Assembly: GCF_014649835.1 (NCBI RefSeq)
Contig: NZ_BMTU01000002.1
Location: 655,770-719,769 of the forward strand
Length of the DNA: 64,000 nucleotides
From: Streptomyces pilosus
GTDB taxonomy: Bacteria; Actinomycetota; Actinomycetes; Streptomycetales; Streptomycetaceae
Direction: 5' to 3'
Position 1 is the first letter of the stretch. Each line of letters begins with the position of its first letter. A program made the position numbers and the translations under genes. The notes beneath the pieces are model-generated. The model had not been told where the DNA came from. It saw only the letters and a program-made list of their open reading frames with translations, and ran no database searches. Of the stretch, positions 1 through 8,552 are shown piece by piece.

Positions 1-1
1 C

Positions 2-124
2 CTGGTGCCGACGCTCGCGGTCGTCGAGACCGTCGTCGCCGGTCTCCTCTCGACCCTCGGGGACGAGGCGCACCAGCACATGCGGCGGACCGAGGACGTT
101 GCCCGTCGTGTCGGGCTGGTGTGA
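2..124 (+). CDS. C-terminal fragment of an unidentified protein
   Basis: An open frame enters from the left edge and ends at a TGA at 122-124, giving about 40 residues (ending EDVARRVGLV). The segment looks helical and amphipathic. It is vaguely like the end of RpiR/MurR-type SIS-domain regulators, but the piece is too short to assign. The upstream part lies outside the window. Confidence 0.45.
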   Translation: MVPTLAVVETVVAGLLSTLGDEAHQHMRRTEDVARRVGLV

Positions 125-213
125 CGGGACCGCGGCCACCGGCCGCCCCCCCGCATCGGCACTATGCGCCGGTGCCGGCCCGTGATCCTGAAGCAGGCGG
201 ACGTCGCGCGGGA

Positions 214-1101
214 CTACAGGCTCGACCGCACCACGGTGACGGGACACCACGCGTGGTGGAGGACGGCCTGGCTGACCGACCCCATGAGCATGCCGGTGAA
301 TCCGCCGCGTCCGCGTGCCCCGACCACCATCAGCTGCACGCTGCCGCTCACCTCGATCAGGGCCTGGCGGGTTCGTCTGCGGACCACACGAGTACGTACC
401 GTGAGTTCCGGGTACCGCTCGCGGTGCCCCGACAAGGCCTTGGCGAGGAACTGCTCCGCCTGCGCCTGCAACTGTTCCGCATCACCGATCAGGTCCACGA
501 GGTCCACCGGATCGCCGGGGTGGTGCTCGCCGTGGTCGGCCCAGGTGGACCACGCGTGAACGGTGAGCAGATCCGCGCCCCTGAGTGCGGCCTCGGCGAA
601 GGCGAACGCGACGGCGGGCTGCCCTTGAGGGGAGCCGTCCACGGCCACTGCGACCGGCCCGGCCGGGTCCGGCCGGCCACGTACGACCATCACCGGGCAG
701 CGCGCGTGCGCGCTCAGATGTACCGCGGTCGATCCCAGCAGGACGTCGCGGAAGCCTCCCGAGCCGCGGTGGCCCACCACGACGAGCTGGGCGGTGCGCG
801 ACTGGGCCTCCAAGGCTGTCACCTTCTCACCGGGAATCGCCGCCCGGCTCACCTTCACTCCTGGTGCGGCGTTCCTGGCCTGCGCGGTTGCCTGTGCCAG
901 GAGACGGTCGACCGATTCACGCAGGGCCCCGGCGGGTGGACCGAGCGGCGACGCGCCGGGCGGGGCGTGCATGGCCGGCCAGGTGAAGGCATGGATCACG
1001 TGCAGTTCCGCATCACGCATCCGCGCCTCACGTGCTGCGGCGTCCACGGCGGCGAGGGCGGAAGCGGAACCGTCCACGCCGACAACGACCGGCCCGGTCA
1101 T
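214..1101 (-). CDS. Universal stress protein, two tandem UspA domains
   Basis: A 295-residue protein with two UspA domains (about residues 1-145 and 150-295). Each domain opens with a beta strand ending in VDGS and closes with the nucleotide-binding loop G-x2-G-x9-G-S (VVGHRGSGG...GS and VVGARGRGG...GS). Both ATP loops are therefore intact, so it should bind ATP in the cytoplasm. Tandem Usps of this size are common in actinomycetes, often in hypoxia or dormancy regulons; no regulator is adjacent here. The ATG is preceded by an unusually strong AGGAGGAGG ribosome site. Two more Usp genes of the same architecture lie near 28.4-30.2 kb. Confidence 0.95.
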   Translation of the reverse strand: MTGPVVVGVDGSASALAAVDAAAREARMRDAELHVIHAFTWPAMHAPPGASPLGPPAGALRESVDRLLAQATAQARNAAPGVKVSRAAIPGEKVTALEAQSRTAQLVVVGHRGSGGFRDVLLGSTAVHLSAHARCPVMVVRGRPDPAGPVAVAVDGSPQGQPAVAFAFAEAALRGADLLTVHAWSTWADHGEHHPGDPVDLVDLIGDAEQLQAQAEQFLAKALSGHRERYPELTVRTRVVRRRTRQALIEVSGSVQLMVVGARGRGGFTGMLMGSVSQAVLHHAWCPVTVVRSSL

Positions 1102-1359
1102 CGCTTCGCCTCCTCCTGCGGGCAGGAGTGTGAAGAAGGGCAGGCGGCGTGTCGGCCTCCCCTCCTACAGTTTCGCCCGCGATCACACGGCGCGCCAGGC
1201 AGGCACCGGCGCCCAAGGAGCCGGTGAGACCGTCCGTTTTCAGCCCTCTGTCAGGGCTCAGGAGGCAAGCGACGGGCAGGGGGTAGTCGGACAGGTATGG
1301 ATGGCACACGATTTCGACAGGACGAGCGGAGCACACAGGAATCCCGTGCCCGGGGGACG

Positions 1360-1581
1360 ATGCGGATCTGGCAGTGGGCCAGGTGGGCGGCGCTCGTCCT
1401 TGCGGTCAGCTGGGCGGTCAGCTGGGTCGTCAATCTCCTTCAGGGCGAAGGGGGACGCGACTTGTGGTGGCCCCTGGTCAGTACCGTCATCTGGACAGGG
1501 GTGGCCGTGAACGGCTTCGTGACCTACCGCCGGATCAGGACGACGACCCTGCCGGCCCTCACCGGCCGTCCGTCTGCCTGA
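1360..1581 (+). CDS. Small two-helix membrane protein
   Basis: A 73-residue protein (MRIWQWARW...) with two hydrophobic segments of about 18-20 residues separated by a short polar stretch (NLLQGEGGRD), followed by a basic tail (TYRRIRTTT). The open frame extends 21 codons upstream, but the ATG at 1360 sits 2-3 bases after GGGGGA and begins the hydrophobic part. The 3' end overlaps the convergent hydrolase gene by about 20 bases. Function unknown. Confidence 0.55.
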   Translation: MRIWQWARWAALVLAVSWAVSWVVNLLQGEGGRDLWWPLVSTVIWTGVAVNGFVTYRRIRTTTLPALTGRPSA

Positions 1582-2665
1582 CCACGTCGGCCGGCCGGCT
1601 TCCCGTCCCCTGCCGCCGCCGGGAGCCGAGTTCCTCGAGGAACTGTCCCTGGTCGTGCAGGAATCCGTCCGCGAAGAGCGAGCGGGGGGCGAAGAGCGCG
1701 GTGAGCGTGATCCTGAGGTCCGACTGCTCAACGGACTGTTTGACCAGTGAATGCGTGGCGTCCGGGTAGCGCTTGACCGCCAACGCCCCCCCCGTGGCCA
1801 GCACTTTGCGGTACGTGCGCTCCGTGTCGGCGGTGTCCACGTTGACGTCATGGTCCGCGAGGATCAGCAGTACCGGTACGCCGCGCAGGGCGCGGAGGTC
1901 TCGCGTGGCGTCCGCGGTGTAGTTCCTGGAGATGAAGCCCCAGCGGTCGGCGGTCATGCCGTCCGCGTCGCCGCCCATCGCCCTGACGTACTCCTCGAAG
2001 GTCGCGTGGCGTCGCAGCAGCCGGCGGGTGGTGTCGCTCCTGGCGACCTCCGCTTCGGTGCGGGCTGCTGACGCGCCGTCGGCGCGCAGCTCGGCGAGGA
2101 GGTTGTAGCGGCCCTGCTGGAGCCAGTTGATCGCGGGCGAGACGGCGACGACGAAGCTCACGGGCGTCCTGGCGGCGATCTTCGGCAGGACCCAGCCCGC
2201 CTGGCTGGCGCCCCAGAGTCCGATCCGGCCGCCGTCGATGTCCGGGCGGGCGCGGGCCCAGGCGATGGCGGCGGCTGCCTCCTCGGCCCGGTCGTCCATG
2301 GACTGGTGGAGCCAGTTGCCGGGCGCGCCCGCGACTCCGGGCTTGTCCCAGGACAGGGAGGCGTACCCGGCCTTGGCGTTCGCCTCCCAGAGCGGCTTGT
2401 AACCGTCGGCGTGGGTCGCGTCGACGGGGCCGTCGCCGTGGATGTACACGACCAGGCCGTGGTGCTTGCGGCCGTCCCTGGGGATGGCCAGCACGCCGTT
2501 GAGGGTGTGGCCCCCGTGGCGGATCGTGACCCGCTGCTCCTCCATGTCGTAGGAGTTCTGCCACAGCACCACACCGACGAGGCCGGCGGTCACGGCCAGG
2601 ACCGTGACGAGTGACCACACGGCGAGGCGGAGCCCGCCCCGTCGGAACCGGGTCTTCGGACGCAT
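1559..2665 (-). CDS. Membrane-anchored alpha/beta hydrolase (dienelactone-hydrolase/acyl-peptidase type)
   Basis: A 368-residue protein with an N-terminal membrane anchor (about residues 12-34) and an extracytoplasmic alpha/beta-hydrolase domain. Visible landmarks are the oxyanion HGDGP motif, the nucleophile elbow GASQAGW (Ser in G-x-S-x-x-G), a probable catalytic Asp in ADHDVNVD, and the catalytic His in DATHS. The family contains esterases and peptidases; the substrate cannot be told. It is divergent from the GNAT-PaaX pair, with an inverted repeat in the shared promoter region, so it may be part of the PaaX regulator's target set. Confidence 0.85.
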   Translation of the reverse strand: MRPKTRFRRGGLRLAVWSLVTVLAVTAGLVGVVLWQNSYDMEEQRVTIRHGGHTLNGVLAIPRDGRKHHGLVVYIHGDGPVDATHADGYKPLWEANAKAGYASLSWDKPGVAGAPGNWLHQSMDDRAEEAAAAIAWARARPDIDGGRIGLWGASQAGWVLPKIAARTPVSFVVAVSPAINWLQQGRYNLLAELRADGASAARTEAEVARSDTTRRLLRRHATFEEYVRAMGGDADGMTADRWGFISRNYTADATRDLRALRGVPVLLILADHDVNVDTADTERTYRKVLATGGALAVKRYPDATHSLVKQSVEQSDLRITLTALFAPRSLFADGFLHDQGQFLEELGSRRRQGTGSRPADVVRQTDGR

Positions 2666-2702
2666 GACAGGACCACCTCTGTTCGGGACGCGGAGCAGAT
2701 CG

Positions 2703-2748
2703 CAAAACTATCATTAAGAAAACGATCGTCGAGAGTCTGATAGTTTTG
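2703..2748. promoter_or_regulatory. Perfect 11-bp inverted repeat in the divergent promoter region
   Basis: CAAAACTATCA at 2703-2713 is mirrored exactly by TGATAGTTTTG at 2738-2748, with 24 bases between. The AT-rich arms stand out in this GC-rich DNA. The site lies between the hydrolase start (2665) and the GNAT start (2780). It is a good candidate operator, most simply for the PaaX-family protein encoded two genes downstream; that link is inferred. Confidence 0.65.
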
Positions 2749-2779
2749 TGCTCGGTTCCGGAGAGGAAGGCGGCAGGAC

Positions 2780-3421
2780 ATGGGAGCGGACGCGACAGGC
2801 CCCGGGGTCGGAGCGTTGACGGTGCGGCGAGGCGTTCCGGCCGGAGCCGAGCGGCGGGTGGCCGAGCTGTACTGGGACGCCTTCGGCCGCAAACTCGGTC
2901 CCGCCCTGAACCCGGCGGACAAGGCGGTGCCCTTCATCGCCGCCCACCTGAACACCGATCGAGCGGTCTGCGCCCTCCTCGACGGGCGGATCGTCGGCCT
3001 CGCCGGCTACCAACACGGCGGGCGGGCCCTCACCGGGGGATCGGCCGGCGCCGTGCTGCGCGCCTACGGGCACCTGCGAGGACTGCACCGACTCCTGCTC
3101 CTCGCCCTGTTCGAGCGGCGCCCGGCTCCCGGGCAGCTCGTCATGGACGGCATCGCCGTGGACCCGGACCTGCGCGGCCGCGGCGTCGGAAGCCTGCTCA
3201 TCGAAGAAGTGGCCGCTGTCGCGGCGGAGCAGGACTGCCGGGAGATCAGACTGGACGTGATCGACACCAATCCGCGCGCCCGCGCCCTGTACGAGCGGCG
3301 CGGCTTCACGGCCGTACGGACCGAGCACACGCCCTACCTGCGCGGACTGCTCGGCTTCGGCGCGGTGACCACCATGCGCCGCCCGGTCGGCACAGGATCA
3401 GGAGAGAACCGTGAACGCTGA
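2780..3421 (+). CDS. GNAT-family N-acetyltransferase
   Basis: A 213-residue acetyltransferase. The acetyl-CoA binding motif A is clear in the C-terminal half: VDPDLRGRGVGSLL (R-x-x-G-x-G/A), followed by the LDVIDTNPRARALYERRGF signature. Substrate unknown. The last 11 bases overlap the start of the PaaX-type regulator, so the two are co-transcribed and translationally coupled. The ATG follows GAGAGGAAGG about 8 bases upstream. Confidence 0.9.
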   Translation: MGADATGPGVGALTVRRGVPAGAERRVAELYWDAFGRKLGPALNPADKAVPFIAAHLNTDRAVCALLDGRIVGLAGYQHGGRALTGGSAGAVLRAYGHLRGLHRLLLLALFERRPAPGQLVMDGIAVDPDLRGRGVGSLLIEEVAAVAAEQDCREIRLDVIDTNPRARALYERRGFTAVRTEHTPYLRGLLGFGAVTTMRRPVGTGSGENRER

Positions 3422-4295
3422 CTCCGACCACGTCGAGGTCCCCACCCGCATGCTCGTCCACGCGCTGATCCGCGAGGACGGCACCGTCGGCGCGGACGAG
3501 CTGTACACCGTCGCCAACACCCTGGGCATGAGCGACCAGCAGGTACGGCTGTGCGTCAAACGCCTCGTGACCGAAGGCCGCTTCACCCACGAGGGCCGAG
3601 GCCGCAAGGCGGAACTGCACGCGACCACGGACACCCTGCACGCCCTCGCCCCCAACGCGGACTTCCTGCGGCACGCGTTCCAGCAGGACGCCGGGCTCGC
3701 GCCCTGGGACGGGGTCTGGCACCTGGCCGCCTTCGCGGTACCGGAAGCGGCGCGCACCGCCCGGGACGCCCTGCGCGAGACGCTCGTCCACCTCGGCGGC
3801 GCCCCGCTCCAGGGCGGACTGTACGTCTGCGCCAACGCATGGGAACCGTACGTCGAAGAAGCGGCCCACCGCCTCGGCGCACACAGCGCGCTCACCCTCC
3901 TCACCACGACGGACCTGCGCAGGGGCGACACCCAGGAGCCTGCCGAACTCGCTCGCCTGCTGTGGCCTCTGCGGGAGATCGCCGACCGCTATGACCGCCT
4001 CAGCCGCATCACCCGGCCCCGCCTCACCCGGCTCACCGGCCCTGCCGCACTCTCCCCGGCCACGCTTCTCACCATCGCTGTCGAGCTGGCCGCCGAACTC
4101 ACCCGCGCCATGGAGCCCGACCCGCTGCTGCCGCCCCAGCTCCTGCCCCACCCCTGGCCCGGCACCCGGGCCAGGGAACTCGTCGCCCGGTGCTGGGCCG
4201 CCCTGCACGAACGTGACCAGGGCGAGACCCGCCCGGCCCTCTTCCGCCTCTACGCCGACATCACCCGGGAAGCCGCCGGCCGGGCCGCGCACTGA
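3411..4295 (+). CDS. PaaX-family transcriptional regulator
   Basis: A 294-residue protein with a GTG start overlapping the GNAT gene. The N-terminal ~80 residues form a winged helix (TLGMSDQQVRLCVKRLVTEGRF). The middle is a Cas2-like ferredoxin fold, and the C-terminal domain carries the PaaX signature DPLLPPQLLPHPWPG. PaaX of E. coli represses phenylacetate catabolism and responds to phenylacetyl-CoA. No paa genes are visible here, so the ligand is unknown. It probably autoregulates through the 2703-2748 repeat. Confidence 0.88.
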   Translation: MNADSDHVEVPTRMLVHALIREDGTVGADELYTVANTLGMSDQQVRLCVKRLVTEGRFTHEGRGRKAELHATTDTLHALAPNADFLRHAFQQDAGLAPWDGVWHLAAFAVPEAARTARDALRETLVHLGGAPLQGGLYVCANAWEPYVEEAAHRLGAHSALTLLTTTDLRRGDTQEPAELARLLWPLREIADRYDRLSRITRPRLTRLTGPAALSPATLLTIAVELAAELTRAMEPDPLLPPQLLPHPWPGTRARELVARCWAALHERDQGETRPALFRLYADITREAAGRAAH

Positions 4296-4436
4296 AGACG
4301 GCGCCGAGGACGCACCGACGGCAGGACCACGGTGATCGCGGACGGCACGGTGCCATGCGGCTGGTGTGACGCGACGCATTCGTCCCGCGTCCGGTGAGCG
4401 AGCGTGCATTCCCCGGCAGGGGGGACACGAGGCGGT

Positions 4437-5831
4437 ATGGCAAGAAGAGTCGGGAACAGAGTGTCGGCGGAGACGGGAGAACAGGCAGGGGCAGAGGAGA
4501 CGACGACGCTCAAGCGCGCCCTGACGACCCCGCTGCTGTACTTCTTCATTCTGGGCGATGTCCTCGGTGCCGGGGTGTACGTCCTGGTCGGCCAGGTCGC
4601 GGCCGACGCCGGGGGAGCGGTGTGGGTACCGCTGGTCGTCGCACTGCTGCTGGCGCTGCTGACCGCCGCCTCCTACGCCGAGCTGGCGACGAAGTACCCG
4701 CGGGCGGGCGGAGCCTCCCACTACGTGACGCGCGCCTTCGGGCCGTTCGCCGGATTCATCGCGGGCTTCTGCATGCTGGCCGCCGGCATCGTCTCCGTGG
4801 CCGCGCTCGCCCGCGGCTTCGGCGGCGACTACCTGTCGGCCTTCGTGACCCTGCCCGTGGGGCTCGTGGCCGTGCTGTTCCTGGCCCTGCTGGCCCTGGT
4901 CAACGCGCGGGGCATCAAGGAGTCGACCCGTGCCAACGTGGTGGCCACCGTCGTCGAGGTCGGCGGACTGGCCGTCATCGTCGTCCTCGGCGCGTGGCTG
5001 CTGCTGCGCGGCGACGGCGACGTGGGGCGGCTCACGGAGCTGGGCACCCCGGAGAAGGGGGCGGCGGCGGCCGTGCTGAGCGGGTCGGTGCTGGCGTACT
5101 ACTCCTTCGTCGGGTTCGAGACCTCCGTGAACGTCGCCGAGGAGACCCGGGATCCGCGGCGCTCCTACCCGCGCGCCCTGTTCGGCGCCCTCGCCACCGC
5201 CGGAGCTGTGTACGTGCTGGTGGGCCTGGCCGCGTCCGCGGCGGTACCGACGGCCCGGCTGGCCGAGTCGAGCGGGCCGCTGCTGGAGGTCGTCGAGGCG
5301 GCAGGCGGCGTGCCGACCCGTCTCTTCAGCGCCGTCGCGCTCGTCGCCGTGGCCAACGGTGCGCTGCTCACCGGCATCATGTCCTCCCGCCTGGCCTACG
5401 GGATGGCGAAGGACGGGCTGCTGCCCGCCACGCTGACCAAGGTGCTGCCGGGCCGCCGTACACCGTGGGCCGCGATTGCGCTCACCACACTGCTGGCGAT
5501 GCTTCTCGCACTCACCGGCAGCGTCGCCACCCTGGCTTCCACTCTGGTGCTCCTGCTGCTGGTCGTCTTCCTCATGGTCAACACGGCCGTGCTGGTGCTG
5601 CGCCGTGAGCACGGCGAAGCCGACCACTTCCGGGCCCCGACCGCACTGCCGGTACTGGGCATCGCATCCTGTGTGGTGCTGTCCACGCAGATCGAGGCAC
5701 AGGTGTGGCTGCGCGGACTGACGGTCGTGGCCGTCGGCACGGTGCTTGCGGTACTCGTCGTCGTGCGGCGGACCAGGCGTGCGGACGGAGACGTGCGGAA
5801 CCCGGCTGAAGACGTGCGGAACCCCGGCTGA
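4437..5831 (+). CDS. APC-superfamily amino acid permease
   Basis: A 464-residue integral membrane protein with about 12 hydrophobic helices. The first transmembrane helix carries GDVLGAGVYVLVG, the APC-family helix-1 signature. Helix 3 contains YVTRAFGPFAGFIAG, and the helix 6 region GFETSVNVAEE is typical of YbaR/YhdG-like permeases. An in-frame start 11 codons upstream exists, but the ATG at 4437 follows GAGG at good spacing. The C-terminus ends in a duplicated DVRNP segment created by a tandem repeat. Likely imports an amino acid; specificity not predictable. Confidence 0.9.
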   Translation: MARRVGNRVSAETGEQAGAEETTTLKRALTTPLLYFFILGDVLGAGVYVLVGQVAADAGGAVWVPLVVALLLALLTAASYAELATKYPRAGGASHYVTRAFGPFAGFIAGFCMLAAGIVSVAALARGFGGDYLSAFVTLPVGLVAVLFLALLALVNARGIKESTRANVVATVVEVGGLAVIVVLGAWLLLRGDGDVGRLTELGTPEKGAAAAVLSGSVLAYYSFVGFETSVNVAEETRDPRRSYPRALFGALATAGAVYVLVGLAASAAVPTARLAESSGPLLEVVEAAGGVPTRLFSAVALVAVANGALLTGIMSSRLAYGMAKDGLLPATLTKVLPGRRTPWAAIALTTLLAMLLALTGSVATLASTLVLLLLVVFLMVNTAVLVLRREHGEADHFRAPTALPVLGIASCVVLSTQIEAQVWLRGLTVVAVGTVLAVLVVVRRTRRADGDVRNPAEDVRNPG

Positions 5832-5832
5832 A
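5790..5832 (+). repeat. Tandem 21/22-base duplication at the permease C-terminus
   Basis: A 21-base unit starting GACGTGCGGAACCCGGCTGAA (written in the order read, 5790-5810 minus nothing) is followed at once by a 22-base copy with one extra C (5811-5832). The first copy encodes DVRNPAE. The extra C in the second moves the frame so that it reads DVRNPG then stop. The gene's present stop codon was thus made by the duplication plus a one-base insertion. Confidence 0.85.
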
Positions 5833-5838
5833 CGGGGT
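5821..5838. terminator. Short hairpin between convergent genes
   Basis: ACCCCG and CGGGGT pair around a six-base loop (GCTGAA) directly after the permease stop and 40 bases before the end of the convergent lipoprotein gene. No T-tract follows. The stem is short, so termination strength is uncertain. Confidence 0.4.
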
Positions 5839-5877
5839 GCCGCCGCTTCCGTCGGCCACGGACCGGGACGTCCGGGG

Positions 5878-6513
5878 TCAGCCGATGTCGAAGTCCAGGT
5901 TGGTGACGTACCACCTGTCCTCGATCTTGCTGGAGTGCACCTTGACGTCGAGCCGGCCGGGTTCCAAGCCGGTGGAACGGGACAGGATGATCTTGTCGAG
6001 GGTCTGACCGTCAATGGTGATTCCGTCGGCGGGGACCACCACCGTTTCGTCTCCGGTGGCCGGGGTCTCGGCGACCTCGACCTCCGGGTCGGCCGAGGGC
6101 GGATCAGGGGTGAACGACTCCCGCAGCTGTCCGAGGTTCTGCTGCACCTGCTTGCCTTCGGGCGTGTCGGTGTCGCACGTCGCCTCCGTGCCGGCTCGTG
6201 CGGGCGTCGAGCCGGCAGCCGCTTCGCCCATCAGCAGGCACGCCTCCTTCGGCTGGTTCTTGACGACTGCGGTGACCCACGCCGCGATCGTTCCCTCAGC
6301 CGTGGACTGGTCGGCGGCCGAGGCGTGCGGCGCATCCGAGGCCTCTCCCTGCCCGCTGCCCGGCGGCTGCCCCGCGTCGGCGGTGGGCGAGCCGCCCGAA
6401 CGGGTCTCCTTCTCTCCGGCGTCCGAATCGCTGGAGCACCCCGTGAGAGCCATGACCGCCGCCATCAACACGCCCCCGGCCACCCGGCCGACGCTTCTCT
6501 GCCTGTCGCTCAC
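5878..6513 (-). CDS. Putative lipoprotein, function unknown
   Basis: A 211-residue protein from a GTG at 6513, preceded by GGAG at 8 bases. The N-terminus has a basic stretch, a hydrophobic core and the lipobox LTGC, so it should be anchored outside the membrane. A low-complexity linker rich in Gly, Ser and Asp follows. The rest has a helical segment (AEGTIAAWVTAVVKNQPKEAC) and a C-terminal beta-rich part ending RWYVTNLDFDIG, reminiscent of NTF2-like folds. I do not recognise a functional family. The gene is divergent from the glucose dehydrogenase gene. Confidence 0.8.
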   Translation of the reverse strand: MSDRQRSVGRVAGGVLMAAVMALTGCSSDSDAGEKETRSGGSPTADAGQPPGSGQGEASDAPHASAADQSTAEGTIAAWVTAVVKNQPKEACLLMGEAAAGSTPARAGTEATCDTDTPEGKQVQQNLGQLRESFTPDPPSADPEVEVAETPATGDETVVVPADGITIDGQTLDKIILSRSTGLEPGRLDVKVHSSKIEDRWYVTNLDFDIG

Positions 6514-6845
6514 TGACACCGCTCCGGTCGTCCTTCCGTCCGTCCTGTGGGAGTGACGCACCCATGTGCCTCTCCGGGGGTGGCCTTCCGGCACTCCCGT
6601 CTGGCGCCACTTTCCTCATGAGAACGCTCCGGGCGGCGAACCGGTTCACCGCCGGCACCCGGTATCGCGGGGGCGCGCCGGGGAGCTGCCGGCCGAGCCA
6701 CTCCTCCGGAGAAGCCGGGTGCCAGGTGGAACGCGGCCGCGTGGCCGGTGCTGAAAGGGGCTGAGCGGGACACACGTATAGCCGGGATGTACGGCAGTGG
6801 CGCGACCGCATGAGGCGCCGCGTAGTGGAAGGAGCGAGGTGGGCG

Positions 6846-7892
6846 ATGCGTGCACTGACTGTGCGGCCCGGCGACAAGCATTCCCTGGAGGTACGGGAGG
6901 TGCCCGACCCCGTCCCCGCCGACGGTGAGCTGCTGGTGCGGGGCCTGGCGGTGGGGGTGTGCGGAACGGACAGGGAGATCGCCGGCGGCGAGTACGGCTG
7001 GGCCCCGCCGGGCCGTGATCGGCTGGTACTGGGGCACGAGTCCCTCGGGCAGGTGCTGCAGGCGCCCCCCGGCAGCGGCTTCACGGCCGGTGACCTCGTC
7101 GCCGGTGTGGTGCGCCGGCCGGACCCCGAACCGTGCGGTGCCTGCGCCCGCGGAGAGTTCGACATGTGCCGCAACGGCCGCTACACCGAACGCGGCATCA
7201 AGGAGATCGACGGTTATGGCGCACAGGTGTGGTGCGTGGAAGCCGACTACGCGGTGAAGCTGGAGGCGGGTCTGGAACGCGTCGGTGTGCTCATGGAGCC
7301 GACCACCGTGGTGGCGAAGGCGTGGGAGCAGGTCGAGCGTGTCGGGGGCCGTTCGTGGTTCGAGCCGCGTCGCGCCCTGGTGACGGGAGCAGGGCCCATC
7401 GGGCTCCTCGCCGCCCTCCTGGGGGCACAGCGCGGGCTGGAGATGCATGTCCTCGACCGGGCGACCGAAGGGCTCAAGCCCGCTCTGGTGCGGGAGTTGG
7501 GCGCCACCTACCACGCGGAGGACGCCGAGCAGGTCATCTCCGCGGTACGTCCGGACGTCGTCGTCGAAGCGACGGGCGCGAACGAGCCGGTCCTCGCCGC
7601 CCTGACGGGTACCGCGCCCTACGGGGTGGTGTGCCTGACCGGTGTGTCACCCGGCGGCCGCAGGATGACCGTGGACGCGGGCGCCCTCAACCGGGACATC
7701 GTGCTGCAGAACGACGCCGTGGTGGGCTCGGTCAACGCGAACCTCCGTCACTACGGCCTCGCCGCGGAAGCGCTGGTACGGGCCGACAGGTCGTGGCTCG
7801 AGCGACTGATCACCCGGCGGGTGCCGCTGGAGCACGCGGAGGAGGCGTTCACACCACGACCCGACGACGTCAAGGTCGTCATCGAACTGTAG
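6846..7892 (+). CDS. Glucose 1-dehydrogenase-like medium-chain alcohol dehydrogenase
   Basis: A 348-residue zinc-dependent dehydrogenase. The catalytic zinc region is VGVCGTDREI with the later GHESLG. A structural-zinc loop follows (CGACARGEFDMC), in which only three of the usual four cysteines are visible. The Rossmann fold opens with TGAGPIGLLAA. The sequence most resembles archaeal-type NAD(P)-dependent glucose dehydrogenases that oxidise glucose to gluconolactone. The adjacent gluconokinase, 27 bases downstream in the same direction, supports that substrate. The start is set at the ATG after GGAGCGAGGTGGG. Confidence 0.85.
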   Translation: MRALTVRPGDKHSLEVREVPDPVPADGELLVRGLAVGVCGTDREIAGGEYGWAPPGRDRLVLGHESLGQVLQAPPGSGFTAGDLVAGVVRRPDPEPCGACARGEFDMCRNGRYTERGIKEIDGYGAQVWCVEADYAVKLEAGLERVGVLMEPTTVVAKAWEQVERVGGRSWFEPRRALVTGAGPIGLLAALLGAQRGLEMHVLDRATEGLKPALVRELGATYHAEDAEQVISAVRPDVVVEATGANEPVLAALTGTAPYGVVCLTGVSPGGRRMTVDAGALNRDIVLQNDAVVGSVNANLRHYGLAAEALVRADRSWLERLITRRVPLEHAEEAFTPRPDDVKVVIEL

Positions 7893-7919
7893 GCGGCACG
7901 GTACGAAGGAAGGCTCCGC

Positions 7920-8429
7920 ATGTCTCAGCACACTGCTCCGCTGGTCGTCGTCATGGGCGTGTCGGGTTCGGGGAAGACCACAGTCGGCCAACTGCTGGCA
8001 CGGCACCTCGGGGTTCCCTACGCCGAGGGAGACGACTTCCACCCCGCGTCGAACGTGGCGAAGCTGCGGGCGGGTCACCCGCTCGACGACGAGGACCGCC
8101 GCCCCTGGCTGGAGGAGGTGGCACGATGGCTGGCCGACCATGCGGACGGTGGAGGCGTGGTGACCTGCTCGGCGCTCAAGCGCCGCTACCGTGCCCGGCT
8201 GGCTTCCGCCGCGTCGCGCGTCTTCTTCCTCCACCTCGACGGCTCGCCCGAGCTGATCGCCGCACGCATCACCGCACGACGGGGCCACTTCATGCCGCCC
8301 GAGCTGCTCCGTACACAGTTCGCCGACTTCGAAGCACTGGGCGAGGACGAAGCGGGCGCGGCCGTCCCGATCGACGGTACGCCGCAGGAGACGGCGGCTC
8401 TCGCTCATGCGGCCGTCACCTCGACCTGA
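7920..8429 (+). CDS. gntK: Gluconokinase
   Basis: A 169-residue P-loop kinase of the GntK family. The Walker A GVSGSGKTT is at residues 14-22, followed by EGDDFHPASNVAKLRAGHPL, which is diagnostic of gluconokinases, and the lid/adenine region SALKRRYRARL. It phosphorylates gluconate to 6-phosphogluconate with ATP in the cytoplasm. With the upstream dehydrogenase it makes a two-gene route from free glucose to the pentose phosphate pathway that bypasses glucokinase. Confidence 0.95.
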   Translation: MSQHTAPLVVVMGVSGSGKTTVGQLLARHLGVPYAEGDDFHPASNVAKLRAGHPLDDEDRRPWLEEVARWLADHADGGGVVTCSALKRRYRARLASAASRVFFLHLDGSPELIAARITARRGHFMPPELLRTQFADFEALGEDEAGAAVPIDGTPQETAALAHAAVTST

Positions 8430-8453
8430 CCCGACCCTCGTGCCGCAGTCCGC

Positions 8454-8491
8454 CGACGGGTCCGCAGGTCGTCGACGGGTCCGCAGGTCGT
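8454..8491 (+). repeat. Perfect 19-bp tandem direct repeat
   Basis: CGACGGGTCCGCAGGTCGT occurs twice with no spacer (8454-8472, 8473-8491), and a third partial CGA follows. It lies between the gluconokinase end and the convergent TetR gene end, outside coding sequence. No function is evident; it may vary in copy number between strains. Confidence 0.85.
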
Positions 8492-8552
8492 CGATCACCC
8501 AGGCCGTCGGCGCGGTCAGCGGCAGCAGGGGCTCCGTCGCCGTGAGGGGCGT

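Noticed and set aside
3306..6014. 902-codon open frame on the minus strand across the PaaX and permease genes
   Set aside because: Composition is that of a GC-rich antisense shadow (runs of Gly, Arg, Gln and His with no domains). The plus strand carries clear genes.
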